Source: Streptomyces sp. NBC_01276
Lineage (GTDB): Bacteria; Actinomycetota; Actinomycetes; Streptomycetales; Streptomycetaceae
Reading direction: 5' to 3'
Length of the DNA stretch: 64,000 nt
Assembly (NCBI RefSeq): GCF_041435355.1
Contig: NZ_CP108442.1
Span: 2,170,001-2,234,000, forward strand
The notes under the pieces were generated by a model. It worked only from the letters and a program-made list of their open reading frames with translations, did no database searches and was not told the DNA's origin. Shown here piece after piece: positions 21,515 to 31,136 of the stretch; position 1 is the stretch's first letter; every line of letters begins with the position of its first letter. The position numbers and the translations under genes were made by a program.

Positions 21515-22849
21515 ATGACCGCTGTCCCGCAGGAGCGCCGCATCGTCACCGCGATCCCCGGCCCCAAGTCGCAGGAGCTGCAGGCCCGCCGCCTTTCGAC
21601 GGTGGCCGGCGGCGTGGGCTCCGTCCTGCCCGTCTTCACGGCCCGCGCGGGCGGCGGCATCATCGAGGACGTCGACGGCAACCGCATGATCGACTTCGGT
21701 TCCGGCATCGCCGTGACTTCGGTCGGCGCCTCCGCCGAGGCCGTCGTGCGCCGCGCCTCCGCGCAGCTCGCCGACTTCACCCACACCTGCTTCATGGTCA
21801 CCCCCTACGAGGGCTACGTCGAGGTCTGCGAGGCCCTCGCCGAGCTGACCCCCGGTGACCACGCCAAGAAGTCGGCCCTGTTCAACTCGGGCGCCGAGGC
21901 CGTCGAGAACGCCGTCAAGATCGCCCGTTCGTACACCAAGCGCCAGGCCGTCGTCGTCTTCGACCACGGCTACCACGGCCGTACGAACCTCACGATGGCC
22001 CTGACCTCGAAGAACATGCCGTACAAGCAGGGCTTCGGTCCGTTCGCCCCCGAGGTCTACCGCGTCCCGGTCGCCTACGGCTACCGCTGGCCGACCGGCG
22101 CCGAGAACTGTGGCCCCGAGGCCGCCGCCCAGGCGATCGACCAGATCAGCAAGCAGATCGGCGCCGAGAACGTCGCCGCGATCATCATCGAGCCGGTCCT
22201 CGGCGAGGGCGGCTTCATCGAGCCGGCCAAGGGCTTCCTCCCGGCGCTCGTGAAGTTCGCCAACGACAACGGCATCGTCTTCGTCGCCGACGAGATCCAG
22301 TCCGGCTTCTGCCGCACCGGCCAGTGGTTCGCGTGCGAGGACGAGGGCATCGTCCCGGACCTGATCACCACCGCGAAGGGCATCGCGGGCGGTCTGCCGC
22401 TCGCCGCCGTGACCGGCCGCGCCGAGATGATGGACGCCGTGCACGGCGGTGGCCTGGGCGGCACCTACGGCGGCAACCCGGTGGCCTGCGCCGGTGCGCT
22501 CGGTTCCATCGAGACCATGAAGGAGCTCGACCTCAACGCCGCGGCGAAGAAGATCGAGTCGGTCATGAAGACCCGCCTGACGGCCATGCAGGAGAAGTAC
22601 GACATCATCGGCGACATCCGCGGCCGCGGCGCCATGATCGCGATCGAGCTCGTCAAGGACCCGGTCTCCAAGACCCCGTTCCCGGAGGCGGCCGGCGCGC
22701 TCGCCAAGGCCTGCCACGCCGAGGGCGTGCTCGTCCTCACCTGCGGCACCTACGGCAACGTGCTCCGCTTCCTGCCCCCGATCGTCATCGGCGAGGACCT
22801 GCTGAACGAGGGCCTGGACGTCATCGAGGCCGCTTTCGCGGGCATCTGA
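21515..22849 (+). CDS. gabT: 4-aminobutyrate transaminase
   Basis: GabT is a PLP enzyme that transfers the amino group of GABA to 2-oxoglutarate, giving succinate semialdehyde. The 444-residue product shows VEDVDGNRMIDFGSGIAV-type N-terminal fold residues, NSGAEAVENAVKIAR, FVADEIQSGFCRTG with the PLP-contacting Asp, the Schiff-base Lys in TTAKGIAGGLPLAA, and GTYGGNPVACAG. An AGGAG site lies 9 bases before the ATG. It is followed by a terminator-like hairpin. It joins the polyamine/GABA genes to the right, although none of them directly follow it. Confidence 0.95.
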   Translation: MTAVPQERRIVTAIPGPKSQELQARRLSTVAGGVGSVLPVFTARAGGGIIEDVDGNRMIDFGSGIAVTSVGASAEAVVRRASAQLADFTHTCFMVTPYEGYVEVCEALAELTPGDHAKKSALFNSGAEAVENAVKIARSYTKRQAVVVFDHGYHGRTNLTMALTSKNMPYKQGFGPFAPEVYRVPVAYGYRWPTGAENCGPEAAAQAIDQISKQIGAENVAAIIIEPVLGEGGFIEPAKGFLPALVKFANDNGIVFVADEIQSGFCRTGQWFACEDEGIVPDLITTAKGIAGGLPLAAVTGRAEMMDAVHGGGLGGTYGGNPVACAGALGSIETMKELDLNAAAKKIESVMKTRLTAMQEKYDIIGDIRGRGAMIAIELVKDPVSKTPFPEAAGALAKACHAEGVLVLTCGTYGNVLRFLPPIVIGEDLLNEGLDVIEAAFAGI

Positions 22850-22915
22850 GCGAACGCCCGAACACAGGCTCCCGTCGCTACCGCCGGTAACGGTCGGGCA
22901 CTGTGAAGAAGGTGT

Positions 22916-22957
22916 GGGGGGCCGATGGCGGGAGCGCGTTCCCGCTGTCGGCCCCCC
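22916..22957 (+). terminator. Terminator-like hairpin after gabT
   Basis: Arms ggggggccga (22916-22925) and tcggcccccc (22948-22957) pair over 10 bases, with an inner gcggg/cccgc stem after a short mismatch. It lies about 65 bases after the gabT stop and 26 bases before the PAP2 ATG. It could also fold in the 5' leader of the next gene. Confidence 0.65.
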
Positions 22958-22982
22958 TCCCGTTGGCGTACGGTTTCTGCAG

Positions 22983-23807
22983 ATGAGTGAGACAGACCGT
23001 TCCCGGGCGACCGGGGACGATTCCGGTACCGGGCTTCCCCAGCGCCGTACTGGGCATGCGTTCGCGCACACTCCTCTCAGATCGGACGGCCGTCCGCCCC
23101 AAACCCCCCGGGGCGCACGGCAACCCGATCCGGGCGGCCGTCCCGGAACCATCCCCCCTGTTCCGGGACGGCCGGCCATCCTCTCCTCCGCCGCGGCCCT
23201 CTCGGCCCTCTGCGCCGTCCTCTTCGCCCTGATCACCTGGCAGGTCCGCACGTCGGGACCGTTGCTGACCCCGGATCACGCGCTGAGCCGCGCCGTGGTG
23301 CGCACCGTTCCCGACGCCGTCACCGAACGCCTCGCCGACCTCGGGAACATCCAGGTCGCCGTGCCCGTCCTGGTCCTCGCGATGCTCTACGCCGCCCGGC
23401 GCGGCCGGGCCCGCGCCGCGCTGACGGCCGGCCTGGCGATGGCCCTGGTGCCGGCGCTGATCGTGCCGCTCAAGGAGTGGACCGCCCGCCCTGGCCCCCT
23501 GGAGCCCTGGGCCGCCGGCTACTTCCCCTCGGGGCACACGGCGACCGCCCTGACGGCCTATGCGGCGGCCGCCCTGCTGCTCACCCCGCACACCCGCCGC
23601 CCCTGGCCCCCCGCCCTCGCGGCCCTGCTGACGGCCCTCACCGCGACGGGCCTGGTCCTGCGCGGCTTCCACTGGCCCCTGGACGTCCTGGCCAGCCTGC
23701 TGCTGTGCACCCCGCTCCTGCTGGCCGTGCGCCGTGCGGCGGCCCGCCCCGCACGGGCGGACCGCCGGCGGGACGGACGGGCGGCGGCGGGTCAGCCGCC
23801 GAAGTAG
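22983..23807 (+). CDS. PAP2-family membrane phosphatase
   Basis: A 274-residue integral membrane protein of the phosphatidic acid phosphatase type 2 family. The three catalytic blocks are visible: KEWTARPGP, YFPSGHTATALTAY and RGFHWPLDVLASL, spread over five or six hydrophobic segments. The roughly 60-residue N-terminal region before the first helix is Arg/Pro-rich and lacks conserved features, so the true start may be later than the ATG at 22983, which has no clear Shine-Dalgarno sequence. Its stop overlaps the end of the convergent chitinase remnant by 16 bases. Substrate is unknown (lipid phosphates or undecaprenyl diphosphate are family options). Confidence 0.85.
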   Translation: MSETDRSRATGDDSGTGLPQRRTGHAFAHTPLRSDGRPPQTPRGARQPDPGGRPGTIPPVPGRPAILSSAAALSALCAVLFALITWQVRTSGPLLTPDHALSRAVVRTVPDAVTERLADLGNIQVAVPVLVLAMLYAARRGRARAALTAGLAMALVPALIVPLKEWTARPGPLEPWAAGYFPSGHTATALTAYAAAALLLTPHTRRPWPPALAALLTALTATGLVLRGFHWPLDVLASLLLCTPLLLAVRRAAARPARADRRRDGRAAAGQPPK

Positions 23808-24707
23808 GCGTCGAAGCCGCGGCTGAACTCCCAGCCGCCGAACCGGTCCCAGTTGACGGACCAGGTCATCAGGCCGCGCAGGGCCGGCCAGGTGCCGTGG
23901 GTCTGGTACGCGCCGCAGTTCAGCTTCTTCGTGAGGCAGTCCAGCGCCTTGCCCCCCTCGGCCGTCGGGGTGTGGCCGTTGCCCGCGTTGAGGGCCGCGA
24001 CCCGGAAGGTGTACGGGGTGGACGCGGCGAGGACGGTGACGGTGGCCGAGGTGGCGGTGACGGTCAGCGGGCCGGCGCCGTCCCGGTAGACCTTGTACGA
24101 GGTGGCCCCGGTGGCCGCCGCCCAGGCGAGGGTGACCGCGGTGGAGGAGGCCGCGGAGCCCGTCAGGCCGGTGGGGGCGGCCGGGGGCTGCGGCCCGCCG
24201 GGTCCGGTTCCGCCCGGGTCGGGGCCGACGAGGGTGAGGTCGTCGGTGAGGTGGGCGGGCCGGCCGTACCAACCGTGGGTGTAGACGGTCACCGAGGTGG
24301 TGGCGGGGGCCGGTGCGGAAGCCTGTGGTGAGCTGCTTCCAGGTGCCGGGGGTCTGGGTCCGGGTGGAGACGTCGGTGGTGCCGGTGCCGCTCGCGCCGA
24401 GGTAGACGTAGGCGCCCTGCACCCAGGCGGAGAGGGTGTACGCGGAGTCGGGCCTGACGGTGACGGTCTGGGAGCAGCGGGCGTTGTCCTGGCCGGCCGG
24501 GGTGGCCCTGAGGGCGGAAGCCCCGCCGTGGACCGGGGCGGTGACGACGGCTCCGGACGCGCCGGAACAGCTCCAGCCGTCGAGGCCGGATTCGAAGCCG
24601 CCGTTGCGGACGAGGTCGGCGTCCACGGCCGCGGCGGGCGGGCCCGCCGTGAGGAGTCCGGCCACCGCCAGGGCGGCGGCCGCGAGGAGGGGGAGCACTC
24701 TGCGCAC
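23792..24707 (-). pseudogene. Chitinase (GH18) remnant: secreted CBM-FN3 protein with lost catalytic core and a frameshift
   Basis: Starting from a GTG at 24707, the product begins with a signal peptide (LPLLAAAALAVAGLL) and a carbohydrate-binding module (LVRNGGFESGLDGWSCSG). The reading frame then shifts inside a run of five G/C bases at 24305-24309. In the other frame the protein continues with the end of the binding module, a Gly/Pro linker, a fibronectin type III domain (PTGLTGSAASSTAVTLAW) and the last 50 residues of a family 18 chitinase (LRGLMTWSVNWDRFGGWEF). About 250 residues of the catalytic barrel, including the DxxDxDxE motif, are missing between FN3 and this tail. Both lesions indicate a dead gene; the frameshift alone could be an assembly slip, the deletion not. 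Confidence 0.82.
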
Positions 24708-24794
24708 GACTGCCTCCGGAACACGGGGGGATGGAGCCGGGCCCCTGGCGGGGAGCGACGGCGGCGCCCAAGATGGTCCAGACCAATCCTCTCG

Positions 24795-25268
24795 TCAAGG
24801 GGTGCGGTCCTCACCGGCCTCCCGCGCCAGGACCCGCCCCACCGCCTCGTGCATCGCGAGCTCCAGCAGCACGGGGTCGGTGAGCGTCCCCTCCCCGTCC
24901 GGGACCACCAGCCAGCGCACTCCGTCCGCCTCACGGACCGGGTGCGGGACCGCGATCCAGGTCCCGCGCCCGGCGCCGCGCACGCCCGTGCCGAGCCAGC
25001 GCGACGCCGTCCCCGGGGGCACGAAGAAGCCCACCCGGGCGTCGCCGCAGTCCGCGAGCACCGGACCTGGCCGGCCGGTGAGCAGGTGCAGTACGTCGAG
25101 GGTGGCCCGGCCCAGCTCCCCCGGCAGGATCAGCACGTCCCAGCTCCGGCCGGCGGGCAGGAGGGCGACGCCGAGGGGGCCCCGCTCCCATTCCCACCGG
25201 CAGGCGTCGGGATCCGGCGCCACCGATACCAGCCATTCCACTGCCGCCTTGGCCCCCGGGAACGTCAT
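24795..25268 (-). CDS. Hypothetical protein
   Basis: A 157-residue soluble protein starting MTFPGAKAAVEWLV. It has no signal peptide. Tryptophan and glycine-rich strands (CRWEWERGPLGVALLPAGRSW, then PGPVLADCGDARVGFFVPPG) suggest a compact alpha/beta fold. The pattern distantly recalls the N-terminal part of primase-polymerase-like proteins of Streptomyces, but I cannot support that claim. It is conserved-looking in codon use and stands between the chitinase remnant and the amine oxidase gene on the same strand. Confidence 0.7.
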   Translation of the reverse strand: MTFPGAKAAVEWLVSVAPDPDACRWEWERGPLGVALLPAGRSWDVLILPGELGRATLDVLHLLTGRPGPVLADCGDARVGFFVPPGTASRWLGTGVRGAGRGTWIAVPHPVREADGVRWLVVPDGEGTLTDPVLLELAMHEAVGRVLAREAGEDRTP

Positions 25269-25385
25269 CGCCCGGCCTCCGTTCTCTCGTGCGCGGTGAA
25301 GGGTTCTCACCGGGAGAGAGCGGGGCCGGGCGACGGTATGACGCGAGTTCCGTTACTCCGTCATGGTGAAGGGGGTCACACGGCG

Positions 25386-25417
25386 CGCACCCCTGTACGC
25401 CGAGGGGGGCGCGCGGC
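25386..25417 (-). terminator. Imperfect hairpin after the amine oxidase gene
   Basis: Arms near gcgcgcacccc and ggggggcgcgc pair over about 11 bases with one mismatch, just downstream of the amine oxidase stop at 25429 on the minus strand. It is a likely but weaker terminator for the transporter operon. Confidence 0.45.
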
Positions 25418-25428
25418 GGGCCCGGGCG

Positions 25429-26847
25429 TCAGCTGTCGAAGCCGAGCCCGAAGCGGTCCAGGGTGCGCAGCCAGAGGTTGCGGTGGCCGCCCCGGGCGTC
25501 GGACCGGGCCAGCGACCACTTGGTGAGGGTGATCCCGGTCCAGGCGAACGGCTCCGGCGGGAACGGCATCGGCTTGCTGCGCACCATCTCCAGCCGCGTC
25601 CGTTCGCTGGACACCCCGTCCAGCAGGTCCAGCATCACGTCGGCCCCGAAGCGGGTGGCGCCGACGCCGAGCCCGGTGAAGCCGGCCGCGTAGGCGACCC
25701 GGCCCGAGTGGGCCGTACCGAAGAAGGCCGAGAAGCGGGAGCAGGTGTCGATGGCCCCGCCCCAGGCGTGGCTGAACTTCACTCCCTCCAGCTGCGGGAA
25801 CGCGGTGAAGAAGTGCTCCGCGAGCTTGAGGTAGGTCTCGGGCCGGTGGTCGTACTCGGAGTCGAGCTTCCCCCGGTACGGGTAGATGGCGTCGTAACCG
25901 CCCCACAGGATCCGGTGGTCCTTGGTGATCCGGAAGTAGTGGAACTGGTTGGCGCTGTCGCCCAGGCCCTGGCGGCCCTTCCAGCCGATGGCGGCGAGCT
26001 GCTCCTCGTCGAGCGGCTCGGTCATCAGCGCGTAGTCGTACACCGGGACCGTGAAGGGACGGATCCGCTTGACCAGCGAGGGGAAGATGTTGGTGCCCAG
26101 CGCGACCCGGCGGGCGAGGATCGTGCCGTACGGGGTGGTGACGGCCATCCCGGCGCCGACGGAGGACATCTTCAGACCGCGCGTGTTCTCGTAGATCCGC
26201 ACGCCCAGCTCCAGGCAGGCCCGCTTGAGGCCCCAGGCGAGCTTCGCCGGGTTGAGCATCGCGACGCCCTCGCGGTCCCACAGGCCCGCGAGGAAGGTCG
26301 GGGAGTCGACCTCGGCGCGCAGCGCCTCCTGGTCCAGCCATTCGGAGCCGTCCGCGAGGCCGAGCTTGCGGGCCTCCTCGTGGAGTTCGCGCAGTTCCTC
26401 GACCTGGTGGGGCTCGGTGGCCACGTCGATCTCACCGGTGCGCTCGAAGTCGCAGTCGATGCCGTAGCGGGCGACCGCCGCCTCGATCTCGTCGAGGTTG
26501 CGGGCGCCCATCTCCTCCAGCTTGGCGAGTTCGCCGGGCCAGCGGGCCATGCCGTTGGCGAGCCCGTGGGTGAGGGAGGCCGCGCAGAAGCCGCCGTTGC
26601 GGCCGGAGGCGGCCCAGCCCGCCTCCTTGCTCTCGATCAGGACCACGTCCCGGCCGGGGTCGCGCTCCTTGGCGATGAGGGCGGTCCACAGCCCGCTGTA
26701 GCCACCGCCGACGACGAGCAGGTCGCAGCGCTCGTCGGAGGTGAGCGCCGGCTGCGCGGCGGGCTTGCCGGGGTCGTCCAGCCAGTACGCGACCGGCTTC
26801 GCTTCGGAAAGGGATTTCGCGACACTACGCATGGCGACTGGGGCCAT
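25429..26847 (-). CDS. FAD-dependent oxidoreductase (DAO family, PuuB-like amine oxidase)
   Basis: A 472-residue flavoenzyme of the D-amino acid oxidase family. The dinucleotide-binding motif DLLVVGGGYSGLWTALIAKE lies near residue 45, with a Glu-ended strand (DVVLIE) after it. The C-terminal part has the DAO family segment GFTGLGVGATRFGADVMLDL. The closest functional group I can suggest is gamma-glutamylputrescine oxidase-like enzymes, which oxidise acylated polyamines with oxygen. The ATG at 26847 is preferred, with AGGGAG 9 bases upstream. It ends the potABC-type transporter operon, 30 bases after the second permease gene. No gamma-glutamylputrescine synthetase is in the window. Confidence 0.85.
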   Translation of the reverse strand: MAPVAMRSVAKSLSEAKPVAYWLDDPGKPAAQPALTSDERCDLLVVGGGYSGLWTALIAKERDPGRDVVLIESKEAGWAASGRNGGFCAASLTHGLANGMARWPGELAKLEEMGARNLDEIEAAVARYGIDCDFERTGEIDVATEPHQVEELRELHEEARKLGLADGSEWLDQEALRAEVDSPTFLAGLWDREGVAMLNPAKLAWGLKRACLELGVRIYENTRGLKMSSVGAGMAVTTPYGTILARRVALGTNIFPSLVKRIRPFTVPVYDYALMTEPLDEEQLAAIGWKGRQGLGDSANQFHYFRITKDHRILWGGYDAIYPYRGKLDSEYDHRPETYLKLAEHFFTAFPQLEGVKFSHAWGGAIDTCSRFSAFFGTAHSGRVAYAAGFTGLGVGATRFGADVMLDLLDGVSSERTRLEMVRSKPMPFPPEPFAWTGITLTKWSLARSDARGGHRNLWLRTLDRFGLGFDS

Positions 26848-26877
26848 GGCTTCCAACTCCCTACGGAACTGAACTGA

Positions 26878-27684
26878 CTACTTCGGTTGTGCCTTCTTGC
26901 GGCGGCTGCCGACCCACTGGCCGGCCAGCACCACCAGGACCGCGATGACGAACATCGCCGTACCGATGACGTTGATCTGGACGGGCGTACCGCGCTGGGC
27001 CGACCCCCATACGAACATGGGGAAGGTGACGGTGTTGCCCGAGTTGAAGTTGGTGATGATGAAGTCGTCGAACGAGAGCGCGAAGGACAGCAGCGCACCC
27101 GCCGCGATGCCGGGGGCGGCGATCGGCAGGGTGACCCGCAGGAACGTCTGCACCGGTCCGGCGTAGAGGTCGCGCGCGGCCTCCTCCAGCCTCGGGTCCA
27201 TCGACAGGACGCGCGCCTTGACGGCGGCGACGACGAAGCTGAGGCAGAACATCACGTGGGCGATCAGGATGGTCCAGAAGCCCAGCTGGATGCCCATGTT
27301 GAGGAAGAGGGCGAGCAGGGACGCCGCCATCACGATCTCGGGCATGGCCATCGGCAGGAAGATCAGCGAGTTGACCGCGCCGCGCGCCCGGAACCGGTAG
27401 CGCACGAGCGCGAAGGCTATCGCTGTGCCGAGCGCGGTCGCGCCGATGGTGGCCCAGAAGGCGATCTGGAGGGAGAGCGAGAGGGATCCGCACAGGTCGG
27501 CGACCCCGCAGGGGTCCTTCCAGGCGTCGAGCGAGAACTCCTGCCAGGCGTAGTTGAAGCGCCCGGCGGGGTTGTTGAAGGAGAAGACCGTCACGACGAC
27601 GTTGGGCAGGATCAGGTACGCGAGCGTGCCGAGTCCCGCGATGACCACGAAGTTGCGGCGGAGCCAGCCAAGGGGCTTGTTCAT
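26878..27684 (-). CDS. potC: Polyamine ABC transporter permease, PotC-like
   Basis: A 268-residue inner membrane permease with six predicted helices. It carries the binding-protein-dependent transport signature [20 protein letters not shown] on the cytoplasmic loop that contacts the ATPase. Its start codon shares one base with the stop of the first permease (TGATG), so they are translationally coupled. PotB/PotC-type pairs form the channel of spermidine/putrescine importers. Confidence 0.9.
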   Translation of the reverse strand: MNKPLGWLRRNFVVIAGLGTLAYLILPNVVVTVFSFNNPAGRFNYAWQEFSLDAWKDPCGVADLCGSLSLSLQIAFWATIGATALGTAIAFALVRYRFRARGAVNSLIFLPMAMPEIVMAASLLALFLNMGIQLGFWTILIAHVMFCLSFVVAAVKARVLSMDPRLEEAARDLYAGPVQTFLRVTLPIAAPGIAAGALLSFALSFDDFIITNFNSGNTVTFPMFVWGSAQRGTPVQINVIGTAMFVIAVLVVLAGQWVGSRRKKAQPK

Positions 27685-28613
27685 CAGACCAGGTCCTCCG
27701 TCCCCGCACGGCGGATGTAGATGGACACCATGATCAGCACGATGGCCATGAGGATGAAGGACAGCGCGGCGGCCGTCGGGTAGTCGAGGATGCGCAGGTA
27801 CTGCGACTGGATGACGCTGCCGATCATCCGGGTGTCGGTCGAGCCGAGCAGTTCGGCGTTGACGTAGTCGCCGCTCGCCGGGATGAAGGTGAGCAGGGTC
27901 CCGGAGACCACGCCCGGCATCGACAGCGGGAAGGTCACCTTGCGGAACACCGTGGAGGGGCGGGCGTACAGGTCCCCGGCCGCCTCGTGGAGGCGGGTGT
28001 CGATGCGCTCCAGCGAGGTGTAGAGCGGCAGGATCATGAAGGGGAGGAAGTTGTACGTCAGGCCGCAGACCACCGCGAGCGGCGTGGCCAGCACCCGGTC
28101 CCCCTCGGTCATGCCGAGCCAGCTGGTGACGTCGAGGAAGCCGACGGCGTTGAGGGCGCCGACCACCGGACCGCCGTCAGCGAGGATCGTCTTCCAGGCC
28201 AGGGTGCGGATCAGGAAGCTGGTGAAGAACGGGGCGATGACCAGCACCAGCAGGAGGTTGCGCCAGCGGCCGGCCTTGAAGGCGATCAGATAGGCCAGCG
28301 GGTACCCGAGCAGCAGGCACAGCGCGGTCGCGGTGCCCGCGTAGAGCAGGGACCTCAGGAACTGCGGGTAGTAGTCGCCGAAGGCCTCCCAGTAGGTCTG
28401 GAAGTGCCAGGTGACCTTGAAGCCCTCTTCGAGCGAACCGGTCTGCACCGAGGTGGAGGCCTGGTAGATCATCGGCAGCACGAAGAACACGAGCAGCCAC
28501 AGGATGCCGGGGAGCAGCAGCCAGTACGGGATCAGGCGCTTGCGCAGGGACGCCTTGTGCACCGGGGGTTCGGCCGGGCCGGCCTCCCGGGGCGGCGCGG
28601 AGACGGCGGTCAC
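27684..28613 (-). CDS. potB: Polyamine ABC transporter permease, PotB-like
   Basis: A 309-residue permease that begins [12 protein letters not shown] with GTG and has about six membrane helices, the first being [19 protein letters not shown]. The ATPase-contact loop is [20 protein letters not shown], the EAA loop typical of the family. The GTG start overlaps the ATPase stop by 4 bases (GTGA). It is one of two partner permeases in the operon. Confidence 0.9.
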   Translation of the reverse strand: MTAVSAPPREAGPAEPPVHKASLRKRLIPYWLLLPGILWLLVFFVLPMIYQASTSVQTGSLEEGFKVTWHFQTYWEAFGDYYPQFLRSLLYAGTATALCLLLGYPLAYLIAFKAGRWRNLLLVLVIAPFFTSFLIRTLAWKTILADGGPVVGALNAVGFLDVTSWLGMTEGDRVLATPLAVVCGLTYNFLPFMILPLYTSLERIDTRLHEAAGDLYARPSTVFRKVTFPLSMPGVVSGTLLTFIPASGDYVNAELLGSTDTRMIGSVIQSQYLRILDYPTAAALSFILMAIVLIMVSIYIRRAGTEDLV

Positions 28614-29758
28614 GCGCTCTCCTCGACGGTCTCGACGCCGGCGTCGATGTCCATGGCCGCGTCCAGGCCGAAGGTGTGCTCCGGGTTCCAGTGGAGTATG
28701 ACCTCGGCGCCGGGGACGAGGCGGGCGTCGCGCTCGATGTTCTGCGCGTACACCTCCAGCTCCGGGCAGACCTGGCTGTCTATGACGTACTGGGTGGAGA
28801 CGCCGATGAAGGAGGAGTCGGCGATCCGGCCCCTGATCTTGTTCCGGCCGGCGGCGACGGTGTCCTCCTCGTCCGCGTGGACCAGGGAGATCTTCTCGGG
28901 GCGCACTCCGACCAGCAGCTTTCCGCCGGCGCTGGGCGTGGTCGAACATCGCTGCCCGGGCAGGCGCAGCGTCGTGCCGGAGGCCGAGACGACGACGTCG
29001 GTGCCCGCGGACTCCACCGAGGCCTGGATCAGGTTGGAGGTGCCGAGGAAGTTCGCGACGAAGGTGGTCCGCGGGTTCTCGTACAGCTCGGCGGGGGCGC
29101 CCAGCTGCTCGACCCGGCCGCCGTTCATCACCGCGACCGTGTCGGCCATCGTCATGGCCTCCTCCTGGTCGTGCGTGACGTGCACGAAGGTGATGCCGAC
29201 CTCCGTCTGGATCCGCTTGAGCTCCAGCTGCATCTGGCGGCGCAGCTTGAGGTCGAGGGCGCCCAGCGGCTCGTCGAGGAGGAGCACCTGGGGGTGGTTG
29301 ATCAGGGCGCGGGCGACGGCGACGCGCTGCTGCTGGCCACCGGAGAGCTGGTGGGGCTTGCGCTGGGCGAACTGGCCGAGCTGCACCAGCTCCAGCATCT
29401 CGTCGACCTGCTTCTTGACGGACTTGATGCCTCGGCGGCGCAGCCCGAACGCGATGTTCTCGTAGATGCTCAGGTGCGGGAACAGCGCGTAGCTCTGGAA
29501 GACGGTGTTGACCGGGCGCTTGTACGGCGGCAGGTGGGTGACCTCGCGGTCGCCGAGGCTGACCGTGCCGGTGGAGGGCTCCTCCAGGCCGGCGATCATG
29601 CGCAGGGTGGTGGTCTTCCCGCAGCCCGAGGCGCCGAGCAGGGCGAAGAAGGAGCCCTGGGGGATGGTGAGGTCCAGCGGGTGCACGGCGGTGAACGATC
29701 CGTAGTGCTTGCTGATCCCGGCGAGGCGGACGTCGCCGCTCGCGGTCTTGTCAGTCAT
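28610..29758 (-). CDS. potA: Polyamine ABC transporter ATP-binding protein, PotA-like
   Basis: A 382-residue ATPase. Walker A is [12 protein letters not shown], the signature is [15 protein letters not shown], Walker B is [11 protein letters not shown] and the H-loop is [12 protein letters not shown]-terminal TOBE-type regulatory domain follows ([19 protein letters not shown]). This architecture fits the spermidine/putrescine subfamily. It precedes the two permease genes through overlaps and is preceded 82 bases upstream by its binding protein gene on the same strand, making a four-gene operon. Confidence 0.93.
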   Translation of the reverse strand: MTDKTASGDVRLAGISKHYGSFTAVHPLDLTIPQGSFFALLGASGCGKTTTLRMIAGLEEPSTGTVSLGDREVTHLPPYKRPVNTVFQSYALFPHLSIYENIAFGLRRRGIKSVKKQVDEMLELVQLGQFAQRKPHQLSGGQQQRVAVARALINHPQVLLLDEPLGALDLKLRRQMQLELKRIQTEVGITFVHVTHDQEEAMTMADTVAVMNGGRVEQLGAPAELYENPRTTFVANFLGTSNLIQASVESAGTDVVVSASGTTLRLPGQRCSTTPSAGGKLLVGVRPEKISLVHADEEDTVAAGRNKIRGRIADSSFIGVSTQYVIDSQVCPELEVYAQNIERDARLVPGAEVILHWNPEHTFGLDAAMDIDAGVETVEESA

Positions 29759-29839
29759 GGGTCGCGGCCTTCGGTGGTGTCGTCGGAAGGGTGCGGGAGC
29801 GCGGGGGTGGAGGGGTCTGGCGGGAGGCGGAGCGGTGGG

Positions 29840-31090
29840 TCAGGCGCCGATGAGCCGGGTGAACTTCTCCTCGTACGCCGTCTCTTCCTCGCTGCTGAGG
29901 GAGCGGAAGGCGTGGGACTTGGCGGTCATCGCCTTGTCCGGGACGATCAGCGTGTTCTCCGCGAGCGCGGGGTCGATCTTGGCGAGCTCGTCCTTGACGC
30001 CGTCCACGGGGCAGACGTAGCTGATGAACGCGGCCAGCCGGGCGGCCACCGGGAGCTCGTAGTAGTAGTCGATGAGCTTCTCGGCGTTGGCCTTGTGCCG
30101 GGCCTGGGCCGGGACCAGCAGGTTGTCGCTGGAGGTGATGTACCCGGCCGCCGGGACCGCGTACTTGATGTCGGGGTTGCCGGCCTGGAGCTGGATCACG
30201 TCGCCCGCCCAGGCCAGGCAGGCCGCGAGGTCCCCCTTGTCGAGGTCGGCGGTGTAGTCGTTGCCGGTGAAGCGGCGGATCTGCTTCGTGTCCACGCCCT
30301 TCTGGAGCCGGCCTATGGCACCGTCGAAGTCCGCGGTGGTGAAGTTCGCCGGGTCCTTGCCCTGGTCGAGCAGGGTCATGCCGACGCTGTCGCGCATCTC
30401 GGTGAGGAAGCCGACGCGGCCCTTGAGCGAGGGGTCGTCGAGCAGCTGGGTGACGGAGTCGACCTTCCTGCCCTCGGTGGCCTTGGAGTTGTAGGCGATG
30501 ACCGTCGAGATGCCGGTCCAGGGATAGCTGTAGGAGCGGCCCGGGTCCCAGTCGGGGCCGCGGAACTGCGGGGAGAGGTTGGCGTAGGCGTGCGGCAGGT
30601 GGGAGGGGTCCAGCTTCTGCGCCCAGCCGAGGCGGATGATCCGGGCGGCGAGCCAGTCGGTGACGACGATCAGGTCGCGCCCGGTGTCCTGGCCGGCGGC
30701 CAGCTGCGGGCGGATCTTGCCGAAGAACTCGACGTTGTCGTTGATGTCCTCGCTGTACTTGACCTCGATGCCGGTGCGCTTGCCGAACTCCTCCAGCGTC
30801 GGACGGGACTTCTCGTCCTCGCTGGTGTCCATGTACTCGGTCCAGTTGGAGAAGTTGAGCTGCTTCTCCCGGTCCGAGTGGTCGGCGGAGGCGGCGGCCG
30901 CGCCGTCCTCGCGCCGGGCGGGCGGAATGCCGCAGGAGGTCAGGGCGGAGAGGCCGCCGAGGGTGAGCGCCCCGATGCCGGACGCGCGCAGCAGCGAACG
31001 GCGGGTGAGGGCGCCCCGCCCGCTGGTGAGACTGCGCCGCATCGCGGCGAGCTGCGCCGCGGAGAGGCGGTCGGGGTCGAGCTGCTCCAT
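29840..31090 (-). CDS. Polyamine ABC transporter substrate-binding lipoprotein, PotD-like (Tat signal)
   Basis: A 416-residue extracellular binding protein. After a 30-residue N-terminal region comes a twin-arginine signal (LTRRSLLRASGIGAL) with a lipobox at LSALTSCG, so it is exported by Tat and membrane-anchored. The mature part has the PotD-type fold, with NFSNWTEYMDTSEDE near the start, GIEVKYSEDINDNVEFFGKI and AACLAWAGDVIQL. It is the first gene of the transporter operon. The Tat route suggests folding with a bound cofactor or ligand before export, which is unusual for Pot proteins of Gram-negative bacteria but common in Streptomyces. Confidence 0.9.
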   Translation of the reverse strand: MEQLDPDRLSAAQLAAMRRSLTSGRGALTRRSLLRASGIGALTLGGLSALTSCGIPPARREDGAAAASADHSDREKQLNFSNWTEYMDTSEDEKSRPTLEEFGKRTGIEVKYSEDINDNVEFFGKIRPQLAAGQDTGRDLIVVTDWLAARIIRLGWAQKLDPSHLPHAYANLSPQFRGPDWDPGRSYSYPWTGISTVIAYNSKATEGRKVDSVTQLLDDPSLKGRVGFLTEMRDSVGMTLLDQGKDPANFTTADFDGAIGRLQKGVDTKQIRRFTGNDYTADLDKGDLAACLAWAGDVIQLQAGNPDIKYAVPAAGYITSSDNLLVPAQARHKANAEKLIDYYYELPVAARLAAFISYVCPVDGVKDELAKIDPALAENTLIVPDKAMTAKSHAFRSLSSEEETAYEEKFTRLIGA

Positions 31091-31136
31091 TGGCTGTGGC
31101 CTTTCGGGAGGTGTGCCGCTGGTCGGGCGGTGGCTG

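Noticed and set aside
22878..23791. Continuation of the shifted chitinase frame beyond the stop of the other frame
   Set aside because: It is antisense to the PAP2 gene and has no domain.
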